Counted from the stretch's first letter, positions 15,422 to 24,914 are shown. The stretch: DNA of 64,000 nt from Alphaproteobacteria bacterium (GCA_021776235.1 JAJFGG010000102.1:1-64000); one strand, 5' to 3'. A program made the numbers and translations. The notes: a model not told the origin generated them from the sequence alone.

Positions 15422-18400
15422 TCACCGCGCCTCCTGGTAAGCCGAAGCGTTTTTTGCACTCATCACTACGTGAGCGAAAATTTCATCGGTCTTGATTTCG
15501 ATCTCGTCGGGACCAAAGCTTTCCGGGAGGCCCGTTTTTTCGTCCCACAGAAAATCCTTGATCCGCATTTTCACATCGTCGCGGGTGGATTCTTTGACGA
15601 AGAAATCCTGCACGCGGGAGATTTCGGCCCGCAGCGTCTTGTACAGTTCCTCCGCGACCTTCTTGATGCGGGCAATGTCTTGTTTCGAAAGTTCGGGTTT
15701 CAGCAGCAAATCGAACAGCGCCAGCGCCTCTTCATCAAGCCCTTCCTTGACCGCCCGTTGCTGCTCCACATTCAGATCTTCGGTCATTTTCAGCAGGGCG
15801 TGAAAGGTGCGCTCAATCGTCACCCGATCTTTTTCGCTGTTATATTGGGCGACGATCTCTTCGTAATGTCTCTGAAAATCCGTTCGTGTGGGGTTCTGCA
15901 TCAGCATCATTTGAAGACGGTTTTCGATCACCTCCTTCAAGCTTTGCACCGTAGTGTTCTTGGCGGGGCTTCGCTGAAACTCTTGCCTTAGACGAAAAAA
16001 GTCGATTTGGCTGATGTCGTAAAGCTTGTCCTCTTCAAATCCGCCGGGCGATTTGGTTTCGACCGTTTCGGCGATGATCTTGTGAAGTTCGCGAATGATG
16101 TCGGATATATCGGCTTTCGCCACATCTTCCTTAAGGCTCTTGTAGACGATGTTGGTGGCATCATAGGCATGGCGGTAGTTGTTTACGCCCTTGATGGTCA
16201 GGCATGCCTTGAACTTCTTGAACACCTCCCGACACATGATTTCGAACCGCTTGCGGGATTCATCATTCTGATTGACCGCTTCCTTGGCATCAATGATGGC
16301 GCGGTTGCGTTCAAAGCCGGTCTTGTCGTTGATGTCCTGAAGCCGGAAATCATAATTTTCCAGATAGGCTTTTACGGCCTCGATGGCTTCCTCCAAGTCA
16401 GCCAGCAATTCTTCTTCAGGGCGAACCGGGTCCATCTCGGGCGGTGGTGTTCCGTCGCCACCAATAACCCCCTCGCCTTTGTGTCCGGCAAAAGTGGCAA
16501 GCGCCTTGCGCAGGTTTTTGAGTATCCCGCAGTAGTCGACGATCAGGCCGTTGTTCTTGCCTTCATGGATGCGGTTGGCCCGTGCTATGGCCTGCATCAA
16601 TGTGTGGGCTTTCAGGGGTTTGTCCAGATACAGGTTCGACAGGCACGGCACGTCGAAACCCGTCAACCACATCGCACAGACGATGGCGACGCGAAATGGG
16701 TGCTCTTCCTTTTTGAAGGCGCTTTCCACATCAATCCGCTTGCCGTCCCCCGTCTCGAACCCCTCCTTGATCAGCTTGCGGTGCGGGGTAATGTCCAATT
16801 CCCATTTGCGGAATTTATCAACTTCGCCTTGTTCCTCGCTGACCACGACAGCCATGCGGGTCTCGCGCATCCATGCCAGTTGCCGACTTCTGTCGGCCAG
16901 TTCCTGTTCATCAGCGCTGCCGTCGAGTTCCTTCTCCAGCTCAACGATGCGCTCGCCCCAATATTTCAGAAACAGACCGTGCACCCGGACACAGGTAATC
17001 TTGTCGATGCAGATGACCATTGCCTTGCCGGTTTCCCACTGCGTGCTGTAGTGGGTGACAAAGTCCTTTGCAATTTCTTCCAGGCGAGGTTCGGCGGTGA
17101 TCAGGTGATAGTCCCGTTTGAGCTCTTTCTCCAATCGCTCTGTCGCATCGATATCTACCGCTTCATATTCTTCCAGCTTTTCGGCAATACGTTCGTTCAG
17201 GTCGTTTGTGGCGATGCCAAGCTTGTCGCCGCGTGCATCGTAATAGAGCGGCACGGTGGCTTCATCCTCGACCGCCCGCTGGAAGTCATAGGTCGAGATA
17301 TAATCGCCAAACACCCGGCGGGTAATTTCATCGTCTGTGAACAGTGGCGTACCGGTGAAGCCGATCCGGCTGGCTTTGGGTAGGGCATTGCGAAGGTTCA
17401 GCGACAACCGCCCATATTGCGTGCGGTGGGCTTCATCGGTAATGACAATGATATCGTCGCGGTCCGAATAGGCACTGTCCGGGTCGACATCCTTGTTGAA
17501 CTTCTGCACCAGGGTGAAGACATACGCCTTATGCTGACTTAACAACTCCCGCAGGTGATCGCCTGAAGCGGCACGGCACGGGTCTTTGTCGTTGTCCACG
17601 AGACCACAGCCGGCGAAGGTTCTGTATATCTGGCCATCAAGATCATCACGGTCCGTGCAGATCAGAAAAGTGAAATTGCTACCCATCTTCCGGTGAATCT
17701 TGCGGGTCAAGAACGCAATGGAATAGGATTTTCCGGAGCCTTGTGTATGCCAGAACACGCCCAGCTTGCCCTGCCGTTCCTTGCGCTCCCGCGTTGCCTC
17801 GATGGCACGATTGACGCCCAGGAATTGATGGTTGCGGGCTATGATCTTGACCATCGAACCGCCGCTTTCATCGAACAGAATGAAGTTTTCAAACAGGTCG
17901 AGGAAATCAGCCTTGCTGCAAACACCCTTCAGCAGGGTTTCCATATCCACCACACCGGGCTCATCTTCCGCAAGGCGTTTCCAGTCATTGAAATGTTCAA
18001 ACTTGCTGGAAAGGGAACCGATCTTGGCATCAACACCATTGCCCAACACTATAAAGGCGTTGTGATGGAACAGGTGCGGGATGGTGTCCTTGTAATCCGC
18101 CAGATTATCTTCATAAGCCCGGCGAATATCCTTGTGGATGGTTTTGCATTCGATAAAGAGCAGCGGCAGGCCATTGACGAAGCCGATAATATCAGCCCGC
18201 CTGCGATAGATATCGCCCCGCACCCACAGTTCCCGCACGCACAGGAAATGATTGTTATCGGGATTATCGAAATCGATGACCTTCAGGCGTTTCTTAACCA
18301 GCTCGCCCTTGTCGTTTCGGAACTGGGCTTGCACACCGTTCTTCAGCAGGTCGTATTTGCCGTGATTGGTCTGAAGCGTCGTTTGAATGGCCGGTGTATC

Positions 18401-18643
18401 AGTGATCTGCCGCAAGGCATCCTGATAGGCGGCATCGGGCAAATCAGGGTTTAGCTTAACCAGCGCCTCGCCCAGATATCGGATCAACACCACATCCTTG
18501 TCAGACGCCCGGCCCAGCAACCCTTCCGGCCCATAGGTTTCGTTATTGTAAGCGAAGACATTGTCATCCCAGCGAAGCAGATCATGTAGATAATCAGCGG
18601 TAGTCTGTTGAACGAGTGTGTCTTCGTTTAAGGCAGGGTTCAT
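15422..18643 (-). CDS. hsdR: Type I restriction endonuclease subunit R
   Basis: The 1073-residue motor and nuclease subunit. Residues about 120-180 hold a PD-(D/E)XK nuclease site (Asp151, then ECK at 165-167). A DEAD-box-type translocase follows, with Walker A in HTQGSGKS (299-306), DEAH at 403-406 and a helicase C-terminal region with QAIARANR. A C-terminal domain for binding the methyltransferase core is expected beyond about 800. With HsdM and HsdS it would cleave unmodified DNA after ATP-driven translocation. The ATG overlaps the hsdS stop by 4 bp. The length is normal and the frame intact, so the system looks functional. Confidence 0.96.
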   Translation of the reverse strand: MNPALNEDTLVQQTTADYLHDLLRWDDNVFAYNNETYGPEGLLGRASDKDVVLIRYLGEALVKLNPDLPDAAYQDALRQITDTPAIQTTLQTNHGKYDLLKNGVQAQFRNDKGELVKKRLKVIDFDNPDNNHFLCVRELWVRGDIYRRRADIIGFVNGLPLLFIECKTIHKDIRRAYEDNLADYKDTIPHLFHHNAFIVLGNGVDAKIGSLSSKFEHFNDWKRLAEDEPGVVDMETLLKGVCSKADFLDLFENFILFDESGGSMVKIIARNHQFLGVNRAIEATRERKERQGKLGVFWHTQGSGKSYSIAFLTRKIHRKMGSNFTFLICTDRDDLDGQIYRTFAGCGLVDNDKDPCRAASGDHLRELLSQHKAYVFTLVQKFNKDVDPDSAYSDRDDIIVITDEAHRTQYGRLSLNLRNALPKASRIGFTGTPLFTDDEITRRVFGDYISTYDFQRAVEDEATVPLYYDARGDKLGIATNDLNERIAEKLEEYEAVDIDATERLEKELKRDYHLITAEPRLEEIAKDFVTHYSTQWETGKAMVICIDKITCVRVHGLFLKYWGERIVELEKELDGSADEQELADRSRQLAWMRETRMAVVVSEEQGEVDKFRKWELDITPHRKLIKEGFETGDGKRIDVESAFKKEEHPFRVAIVCAMWLTGFDVPCLSNLYLDKPLKAHTLMQAIARANRIHEGKNNGLIVDYCGILKNLRKALATFAGHKGEGVIGGDGTPPPEMDPVRPEEELLADLEEAIEAVKAYLENYDFRLQDINDKTGFERNRAIIDAKEAVNQNDESRKRFEIMCREVFKKFKACLTIKGVNNYRHAYDATNIVYKSLKEDVAKADISDIIRELHKIIAETVETKSPGGFEEDKLYDISQIDFFRLRQEFQRSPAKNTTVQSLKEVIENRLQMMLMQNPTRTDFQRHYEEIVAQYNSEKDRVTIERTFHALLKMTEDLNVEQQRAVKEGLDEEALALFDLLLKPELSKQDIARIKKVAEELYKTLRAEISRVQDFFVKESTRDDVKMRIKDFLWDEKTGLPESFGPDEIEIKTDEIFAHVVMSAKNASAYQEAR

Positions 18644-19896
18644 ACCGCAACTTCCCCACTCATCAACTTGGGTAGCAGGAGGTCGCGGGCCTTTGCCAAC
18701 GCCAGGTTTTGCCTTTGGAGAATTTCAATTTGGTCGAAACTGTCTTTAGCGACAGCGCAGAAACCTTCCATCAGTTGATTTGATGGCAGAAGGATCTCGA
18801 ATTCCTCAATTGTCGATTTCGTAAGCGCTTCTCTAGTAGCTCCGCCTGCCCTGGCGATACTTAAGATTAGTTGTTTTTGCCTCGGATAGTTGATCGCACA
18901 TAAAAGGTATTCGGAGCAAACCACATCGGGAATCGGGCGCATAATCATTACATGCTGGTTGACCCTAGCAGGGAGATGGCGACGAGGTGCAATGCAACAG
19001 CGGGCGACAGACGCCCCAGTTATATTGATAAGAACATCGCCTTCTTCAACAACGACATTTGCAAGTCTGTCCGCTTGTTGCTCGTTGATAAATACGAGCC
19101 CATGATCGTGAAAATCATAGTCGTAGATGTTCAAGCTACGGATGAGGGAAATGCCTTTGGACTGGTAACTTGCAGCTCCTCCCCTTGGAGTAGCTCCACT
19201 TCCAATTTTTGTGCATATGTCGACGATACGTTTTTTCTCCCAGCCCTCTGGCATGCCGTCAATGATTTTGACGTGTTCGTGGCCGGGGAAGCGGAATTGG
19301 ACGAACCATTCCTTGTAGAGTTGCCGTGCGGCCTCCTCCAACAACGCAATCCGCCGCCGGTTGTTCTCGATCAGGTCGTCGTAGGCAGAGAGGATAGAGG
19401 CAATACGTTTCTGTTCGCCCAGTGGGAGAAGAGGAACCGTAAACCCTTCTATCATTTTCTTGGTTAGAGCTTTTCTTGTTCCCCCTGAACCTGACCACGA
19501 AAGCATAGTTGATTGCATTCTTGGCGAGACTAAAAAATGGGCCAAGTAATTAGGATCAAGAGTTTCAGGGTTTGTGCGAATAATCGCCACATGCTGATTG
19601 ACTCGAGCTGGCAGCACATTTGTCGGAACAATGCAGCTTCTGGCTACAGATTCACCCGTAATATTCAAAAGAACATCGTTTTCTTGAACGGATACGCCTT
19701 GCATTCTTTGGGCTGTTTCATCATTGATAAACGCGAGACCAGCCCTTGAAAATTCAGAATTATATACATTTTGACTTCTAATAAGTGCCGTTCCGTCATC
19801 TATATAAACAGACGCACCGCCTCGAGGTGTTATTCCACTCCCAATTTTCCTACAAAGAATTTCTAGCCTTTCACTGTGAACCGCATAAGAACTCAT
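18640..19896 (-). CDS. hsdS: Type I restriction-modification specificity subunit S
   Basis: A 418-residue DNA-recognition subunit with two target recognition domains (about 17-107 and 230-320), each followed by a helical spacer (LSAYDDLIENNRRRIALLEEAA at 169-190; the C-terminal helix near 390). The two TRDs align without gaps over 91 residues with about 55 identities by hand count, including KIGSG, TPRGG, LIRS, NITG and LPARVNQHV. That is unusually high for the halves of one HsdS and predicts similar half-sites. It overlaps hsdM and hsdR by 4 bp at either end, so the three are translationally coupled. Confidence 0.95.
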   Translation of the reverse strand: MSSYAVHSERLEILCRKIGSGITPRGGASVYIDDGTALIRSQNVYNSEFSRAGLAFINDETAQRMQGVSVQENDVLLNITGESVARSCIVPTNVLPARVNQHVAIIRTNPETLDPNYLAHFLVSPRMQSTMLSWSGSGGTRKALTKKMIEGFTVPLLPLGEQKRIASILSAYDDLIENNRRRIALLEEAARQLYKEWFVQFRFPGHEHVKIIDGMPEGWEKKRIVDICTKIGSGATPRGGAASYQSKGISLIRSLNIYDYDFHDHGLVFINEQQADRLANVVVEEGDVLINITGASVARCCIAPRRHLPARVNQHVMIMRPIPDVVCSEYLLCAINYPRQKQLILSIARAGGATREALTKSTIEEFEILLPSNQLMEGFCAVAKDSFDQIEILQRQNLALAKARDLLLPKLMSGEVAV

Positions 19897-21968
19897 ACCC
19901 CCAACTCCTCAAAATTCTTTTGAATTTGAGCGGCCAAGGTGGCGGCTTCGTCGTTGAGATCGGCGAGTTCGTTGTGAATGTCCCCCACGGCTTCTTCGAA
20001 GTCGAAATCTTCGTCTTCTTCTGCCGGTGCAACACCGACATAGCGACCGGGCGTCAGGCTCCAGTCATTGGCTGCGAGTTCATCATGATCCACCAGCTTG
20101 ACCAAACCCTCCACATCCCGCAATTCCGCATCTGGGAAGCGTTCTTGTAGCCAGTGGGCCTGTTTGAAGATGTAGCGAACCAGATGCAGGTGCTCGACAG
20201 CTTCCTTACGGCAACCATCTAGTTCCTTGATTAGCTTGTTCAGTCCACGCCCGCTGGTTGACTTTGCTTGTTTTTCGATGAATTTGAAAAGCTGGTCAGC
20301 CTGCTTGATCAGATCGCGGCTGTTTTCCGCTAGTGGTTCAAGATCTGTTGCGGCTTGCGTTAGTCCGTTATTGTCGCGGGCGGATTGATCCCATGCCTTT
20401 TGCCTCTCGCCCGTGATGGCAAAGTAAGCTTCCGCATCTTCGGAGAACAGGTGATAGGCCTTGTCCGTTTCCTCATCTACCTCGTCCATTTTCTCAACGA
20501 GGTTATTGAAGGCTTGCAGGAAGGATAGAATGGGAACGCCGCTTGTCTTGGCACTTTCCATGGTGACCTGCAGGTAGCATTCGATCAAACTCAGAAATCG
20601 ATCCTGCTGTCCGCGATAGAGCCAGACAATACTGGTCAAGTTTCGCAGGTGTTCCGGTGTAAAATCAAAAACCTTCCGGTTGACTTTGCGATACACATTC
20701 CGGGCATCCAGCATCAAGACTTTGTCTTTGTGTGCGTTCGACTTGTTCTTGTTCAGGAACCATAGTTCACACGGGACAGGGCGGGTGTAAAAGAAATTGC
20801 CGCGAATGGCGATCATGACGTCCACATGAGCGGTTTCAATCAGCTTGCGCCGCACCTCAGCTTCACCACCGCCAGCACTGGATGCCTGTGATGACATCAC
20901 GAACCCGGCTCGGCCTTGTTCGTTCAGGTAACTGTAGAAATAGGATATCCACAGATAGTTGCCGTTGGACACCGCGCCTCTTTGGTTGACGCTCGGCAGG
21001 CCAAAAGGCAGACGCGGGTCATTCTTGATTTTTTCCGCATCCACGTCGTCCACATTGAAAGGTGGGTTCGCCATCACAAAATCAGCCTTGCCGCACAGTT
21101 GGTGATGGTCGTCGTAATAGGTGATGCCCTTCTGGATCTTGCCTTCCAGCCCATGGACGGCAAGGTTCATATTGGCAAGACGGATGGTAGTTGCGTTCTT
21201 TTCTTGGCCCCAGAAGGTCGCCACATCCTGCGGGTTCTTGTGCATCTGTTCGATGAAATGGGCTGATTGCACAAACATCCCGCCCGAGCCACAGGCAGGA
21301 TCGAAGACAGTGCCGTGATCCGGTTCGATCACATTAACCAGCATCTGCACCAGTGACACCGGCGTAAAAAATTCACCGCCATCATGGGCGCTCTGGTCGG
21401 CAAATCGGGTCAGGAAATACTCGTAGATACGGCCAAAGATATCGCCCGTGGCGTGCTTCAATGCAGCATCGTTGAAAGTGCGAAGCAGGTTGCCCAGAAC
21501 GTCATTGTCCAGCTCCTGATATTCGCTTTTGGGTAGCACGCCTTGCAGGGTCTCGTAATCCGCTTCAATGCTGTCCATGGCATCAATGATGGCCTGCGGC
21601 CGGTCATCGGCATCAGACAGATTGACAAGATGATCAAACTGGGCTTCCCGTTTCAGATAGATCGCGCCTTTGCGGGAAAAATCTTCCTTAGTCAGCGGGC
21701 GGGTCTGACCGGCACGGCTTGGCAGGTTTTCTTCGATTTCTGGCTTAACAGCCAAATATCGGCTGTATGCATGCCGCAGGAAGATCAGCCCCATCACTGG
21801 CATGAAATATTCATTGCTGGCGTAATTACTGTTGGCGCGAAGGTTGTCGGCGCTTCCCCACAAACGGCGCTCTATCGCCTCAATATTCTCCAGTTGCGCC
21901 ATTACCCAATCTGTTCCTTCCGTTTGAAGTCTCGCTTTTCGATTGATCACATCGATTTTCGATGTCAT
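19893..21968 (-). CDS. hsdM: Type I restriction-modification DNA methyltransferase subunit M
   Basis: A 691-residue N6-adenine methyltransferase. An HsdM N-terminal helical domain (about 25-170) is followed by the catalytic domain with the SAM motif DPACGSGGM (223-231) and the catalytic NPPF (301-304). The C-terminal ~250 residues are a long helical extension. The first ATG (21968) has no clear ribosome binding site. ATG at 21902 (MAQLENIEAIE) has GGAAGGA about 12 nt upstream and may be the true start. First gene of the hsdMSR operon. Confidence 0.93.
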   Translation of the reverse strand: MTSKIDVINRKARLQTEGTDWVMAQLENIEAIERRLWGSADNLRANSNYASNEYFMPVMGLIFLRHAYSRYLAVKPEIEENLPSRAGQTRPLTKEDFSRKGAIYLKREAQFDHLVNLSDADDRPQAIIDAMDSIEADYETLQGVLPKSEYQELDNDVLGNLLRTFNDAALKHATGDIFGRIYEYFLTRFADQSAHDGGEFFTPVSLVQMLVNVIEPDHGTVFDPACGSGGMFVQSAHFIEQMHKNPQDVATFWGQEKNATTIRLANMNLAVHGLEGKIQKGITYYDDHHQLCGKADFVMANPPFNVDDVDAEKIKNDPRLPFGLPSVNQRGAVSNGNYLWISYFYSYLNEQGRAGFVMSSQASSAGGGEAEVRRKLIETAHVDVMIAIRGNFFYTRPVPCELWFLNKNKSNAHKDKVLMLDARNVYRKVNRKVFDFTPEHLRNLTSIVWLYRGQQDRFLSLIECYLQVTMESAKTSGVPILSFLQAFNNLVEKMDEVDEETDKAYHLFSEDAEAYFAITGERQKAWDQSARDNNGLTQAATDLEPLAENSRDLIKQADQLFKFIEKQAKSTSGRGLNKLIKELDGCRKEAVEHLHLVRYIFKQAHWLQERFPDAELRDVEGLVKLVDHDELAANDWSLTPGRYVGVAPAEEDEDFDFEEAVGDIHNELADLNDEAATLAAQIQKNFEELGV

Positions 21969-22512
21969 CGCGGCGCGACCGCAAAGATATGCAGAATTAT
22001 GAAATCAGTTTTCCGACCGATGTCGCCGGTTGATTAACAGATTATCAGCGAAATTCTTAGGGATTTTAGATCCAGCGATCAGTGTCAAAATTATGATGGA
22101 ATTTTGCGGACGCGTCAAAGTGGTAGAGATAGTGCATATGTTATCCACATTCGAGAATGGCAAAACCGTAGAATGCTCATGATGACCCCGAAATAATGGC
22201 GAACCGAACGATTTGTTGCGAGCCTGCCAGATCCGTGAAGATGACAATCGATACATCAGCGAGTGAGTTCGATTTCTAGTTGCGGCCATCGGACGAAATC
22301 GACGCTCCGCATTCTTTTGTTGGACCTTGCTCCTTGAGTGATATCACGACCGCCGCTATAAACGACCCTGCATCAAGAGCAGGGCCTGACGCCCTCGCCA
22401 ACCGAGCCGACCCGGCCGCGGTGGTGCCCCAGCTGGGGGATGCGGCCACAGGCAAAACCTTGGGCCTCCATCATCGCGTCACCCTCCTCGCAATTGAGGA
22501 AGAAAGTGAAAG

Positions 22513-22635
22513 ATGTCGAACAGTCAGCTGTTTCAAGTCGAATTATTGGTCAATGACGACCGCGAGCGTTTCCAGGCGAAACCTGAAACAGACGCTGCCC
22601 GAGACGTCCGCCAAATATGCGCCATCGCCAGATGA
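22513..22635 (+). CDS. Short open frame, possibly a truncated gene
   Basis: ATG at 22513 follows GAGGAAG at suitable distance and opens 40 codons (SNSQLFQVELLVNDDRERF, then a charged tail) to TGA at 22633. The peptide looks natural but matches nothing I know. It may be the start of a gene that has lost its 3' part. It lies in an 845-bp gap (21969-22813) at the island edge. Apart from this and the RHH promoter, I see nothing supportable there. Confidence 0.3.
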   Translation: MSNSQLFQVELLVNDDRERFQAKPETDAARDVRQICAIAR

Positions 22636-22737
22636 GATGACGGCGAGAGCCATGGCCTTTCCGGCCGAGATCGAGGAGCGGAATGATACCTGACGAGTTG
22701 CCGAGAGCTTATGAAACCAAAATTTTGACTTAGAAGC

Positions 22738-22784
22738 TGTGCACAACTATTGACAATTGAACGAATTGATATAAGTTGTGCACA
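22738..22784. promoter_or_regulatory. Paired TGTGCACA operators with a -35-like box
   Basis: Perfect palindromes TGTGCACA lie at 22738-22745 and 22777-22784, each within a longer similar context (both preceded by GT/CT and followed by A). Their centres are 39 bp apart, close to whole helical turns. TTGACA (22750-22755) lies between them. The RHH gene starts 29 bp downstream, so binding and autorepression by its product is the simple expectation. Confidence 0.55.
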
Positions 22785-22813
22785 ATTGATATTTCGACTG
22801 AAAGGAAAACACC

Positions 22814-23380
22814 ATGTCACCAAGCACAACATTCGGCATCCGTATTCCCGAAGACCTGATGAGGGAAATTGACGCCTACCAAGACACCGCCAAGTTGGCC
22901 AGCCGCTCCGAAGCCGTGCTCAGACTCGTCAGGCAGGGGCTCCCAAAACATCGGGAGACCACCCCGGCAGCGCCGGCATCACAAGATCGGGCGTCAGGTG
23001 CGGCGGCCAATAGGTGGGGCCACGCCACGTCGCGCAAGATCGCCAACATCCTCGGCGCAAGGGAAACCTCGACGACGTCGAACGATTTCGAACTTGACGG
23101 CCTACCGGTTACGATCCGATGCGCCAGGATCGGCAACAACCAAGTCGGCCTTTACGATACGGTACGCGACCGGGTTGCCTTCATCATCGCGGCCTTTCAG
23201 CAGCGCGAAGGTCATTTTGAACTGTATCGTCTGACACCTGAGTTATGGGCCAAGAATTGCAATGATGTAGCAGCGAGCAACCCGAACCACGGTCGATTGA
23301 CCATGTCGAACCGTTCAAGATTTCGGCAGTTCGGTGAAAGCTTGGGCGAAATCCAGATTGAGGAACAGACCGATGATTGA
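22814..23380 (+). CDS. Ribbon-helix-helix protein with C-terminal domain of unknown function
   Basis: A 188-residue protein. Residues 4-45 form a ribbon-helix-helix DNA-binding domain (TTFGIRIPEDLMREID, SRSEAVLRLVRQGL), as in plasmid and antitoxin repressors. A polar linker follows, then a domain from about 72 to 175 with strands VTIRCARIGNNQVGLYD, VAFIIAAF and FELYRLTPELW that I cannot assign. The strand pattern could suit a nuclease-like or ligand-binding fold, but no catalytic motif is evident. AAAGGA precedes the ATG. Its stop overlaps the start of a second, truncated frame (23373), typical of coupled antitoxin-toxin or partition pairs. Confidence 0.75.
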   Translation: MSPSTTFGIRIPEDLMREIDAYQDTAKLASRSEAVLRLVRQGLPKHRETTPAAPASQDRASGAAANRWGHATSRKIANILGARETSTTSNDFELDGLPVTIRCARIGNNQVGLYDTVRDRVAFIIAAFQQREGHFELYRLTPELWAKNCNDVAASNPNHGRLTMSNRSRFRQFGESLGEIQIEEQTDD

Positions 23381-23420
23381 AATTCGCGCAGAATTTTATG
23401 AGGACATGTCTGCCAGCTGA
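23373..23420 (+). pseudogene. Truncated overlapping partner of the RHH gene
   Basis: ATG at 23373 overlaps the RHH stop (ATGATTGA) and has GAGGAAC upstream, so translation would be coupled. The frame ends after 15 codons at 23418-23420. The sequence to 23547 contains no continuation in another frame that I can defend. This looks like a partner gene cut off at the island boundary next to the CoA-transferase genes. Confidence 0.4.
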
Positions 23421-23547
23421 CCGAACGCAGAGAGCAAACCAGTGTGCATGCTGCAGATGGCCAACCAATGTCGTTACAAAGTCGTCGGCGAGATTCGGAG
23501 AGGTTCGCAAAGCGACCGGTAGGACGCAATTGCGATGCGTGCCATGG

Positions 23548-24234
23548 TCAGTTCCCATTGTCCAAATCGGGCGCAATCAGAGCCCGGCAATCGGGCGCGA
23601 AGGTCAGGGGCGCGGCGGTGACGGCGGCCAGCTCATCATGGCCCAGGCCGGGAATGATTTCGCGCACCAGCAGCCGGCCCTGGTCAATATCCAGAACCGC
23701 CAGATCCGTGAAGACCCGGTCCACCACGCCGGGCGCCGTCAAGGGATAGCTGCATTCGGTAACCAGACGGGCCGCGCCGTCGCGGTCATTGTGGCGCATG
23801 ATGACGTGCACCGCCTTGGCGCCCATGGCCAGGTCCATGGCGCCGCCGATCAAGGGGCCCTTGGCGCTGGACAGGGCGTCCCAATTGGCCAGATCGCCGT
23901 TCGCGGCCACCTGAAACGCGCCCAGAATGGTCACATCCAAATGGCCGCCGCGGATCATGGCGAACGAGGCGGCGGAATCGAAGATGCAGGCCCCATCCCG
24001 CAAGGTGACCATCTGGCTGCCCGCATCGACCAGTTCCGGGTCCCCCCGTCCCGATGGCGCCACCGGACCGACGCCCAGGATGCCGTTTTCCGAATGATAA
24101 AAGATCTCCCGCTCGGCCGGGGCATAGTTGGCCGCCAGCACCGGCATGCCCAGCCCCAGATTCACATAAGCCCCGTCGGCCAGATCCTGGGCCGCGCGCC
24201 AGGCCATTTGATTGCGGCTCAGCGGCGTACTCAC
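23548..24234 (-). CDS. 3-oxoacid/3-oxoadipate CoA-transferase, beta subunit
   Basis: A 228-residue beta subunit of a class I CoA-transferase. The motif SENGILGVG holds the catalytic glutamate that forms the enzyme-CoA thioester. The partner alpha subunit is immediately upstream. GTG at 24234 overlaps the alpha stop as GTGA and has GGGAGG upstream, so I prefer it to the ATG at 24249. The acceptor could be 3-oxoadipate, acetoacetate or a similar 3-oxoacid; sequence alone does not decide. Confidence 0.88.
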   Translation of the reverse strand: MSTPLSRNQMAWRAAQDLADGAYVNLGLGMPVLAANYAPAEREIFYHSENGILGVGPVAPSGRGDPELVDAGSQMVTLRDGACIFDSAASFAMIRGGHLDVTILGAFQVAANGDLANWDALSSAKGPLIGGAMDLAMGAKAVHVIMRHNDRDGAARLVTECSYPLTAPGVVDRVFTDLAVLDIDQGRLLVREIIPGLGHDELAAVTAAPLTFAPDCRALIAPDLDNGN

Positions 24235-24914
24235 GGGGTTGCCTCCCATCGCGGCGCCTGCAGTACCCTTTGCACATAGATACCGGGCAGATGCGCCTCG
24301 TCGGGCCGCAGGCTGGTTTCACAAAATTCAGCCACTTCGACAATCGTGGTTTCTGCCGCCGCCGCCATGGCAGAGCCGAAATTGGCCTGGGTGCCGCGAA
24401 AATGCAGGTTGCCGTAACGATCGGCCTTTTCCGCCCGCAACAGCGCGAAATCGGCGGTCAACGCCTCTTCCAGGACACAGGTTTGGCCATTGAAATCACG
24501 CTGCTCACGCCCTTCGACCAAAGGTGTGCCGACAGCCGTGGGGGTATAAAAGGCGGGAATGCCCGCACCGCCGGCGCGAATACGCTCGGCGAAGGTGCCT
24601 TGGGGAACAATATCCAAGGTCATCTCGCCGCGTTTCCATTGGTCTTCATAGCTGGCCGGCGCTGCGCCCGGACCACGGAACGCCGTGGTCACGACATGAT
24701 CGACCCGGCGCTCGCTGAACAGCGACGTGCCGCATTCGTCGATCCGGCGAATGGCATTTACGATCAATGTCAGTCCGGTCAGGTCCATGCCGCCCAAGGC
24801 GCGCACCAGGGTCTTCGGCATGCCGGCATTGCCAAAACCGCTGATCATGATCGAGGCGCCCGCGCCAATGCCGGCCATGGCCGCGGCAAGATCGCCAACC
24901 ACTTTATTGATCAT
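24231..24914 (-). CDS. 3-oxoacid/3-oxoadipate CoA-transferase, alpha subunit
   Basis: A 227-residue alpha subunit with the family glycine-rich segment ISGFGNAGMP near residue 24 and the typical ADFALLRAEKADRYGNLHFRGT stretch, in which the CoA-binding fold is completed. It forms a heteromer with the beta subunit encoded directly downstream (4-bp overlap). It is the first gene of the pair. Nothing else in the window belongs clearly to the beta-ketoadipate pathway. Confidence 0.88.
   Translation of the reverse strand: MINKVVGDLAAAMAGIGAGASIMISGFGNAGMPKTLVRALGGMDLTGLTLIVNAIRRIDECGTSLFSERRVDHVVTTAFRGPGAAPASYEDQWKRGEMTLDIVPQGTFAERIRAGGAGIPAFYTPTAVGTPLVEGREQRDFNGQTCVLEEALTADFALLRAEKADRYGNLHFRGTQANFGSAMAAAAETTIVEVAEFCETSLRPDEAHLPGIYVQRVLQAPRWEATP

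Noticed and set aside
16007-17383. Long 458-codon frame opposite hsdR
   Set aside because: It is the antisense shadow of the strongly supported hsdR frame and has no recognisable domain.
22141-22149. Perfect DnaA-box sequence TTATCCACA in the gap upstream of hsdM
   Set aside because: A single match, far from the predicted origin and without others nearby; expected by chance in a genome.
22005-22289. 94-codon minus-strand frame upstream of hsdM
   Set aside because: Composition is unlike a protein and there is no start signal; it is most likely the hsdM promoter region.
22280-22693. 137-codon frame starting with TTG
   Set aside because: No ribosome binding site, no family pattern, and it overlaps a short frame (22513-22635) that has a better start signal.
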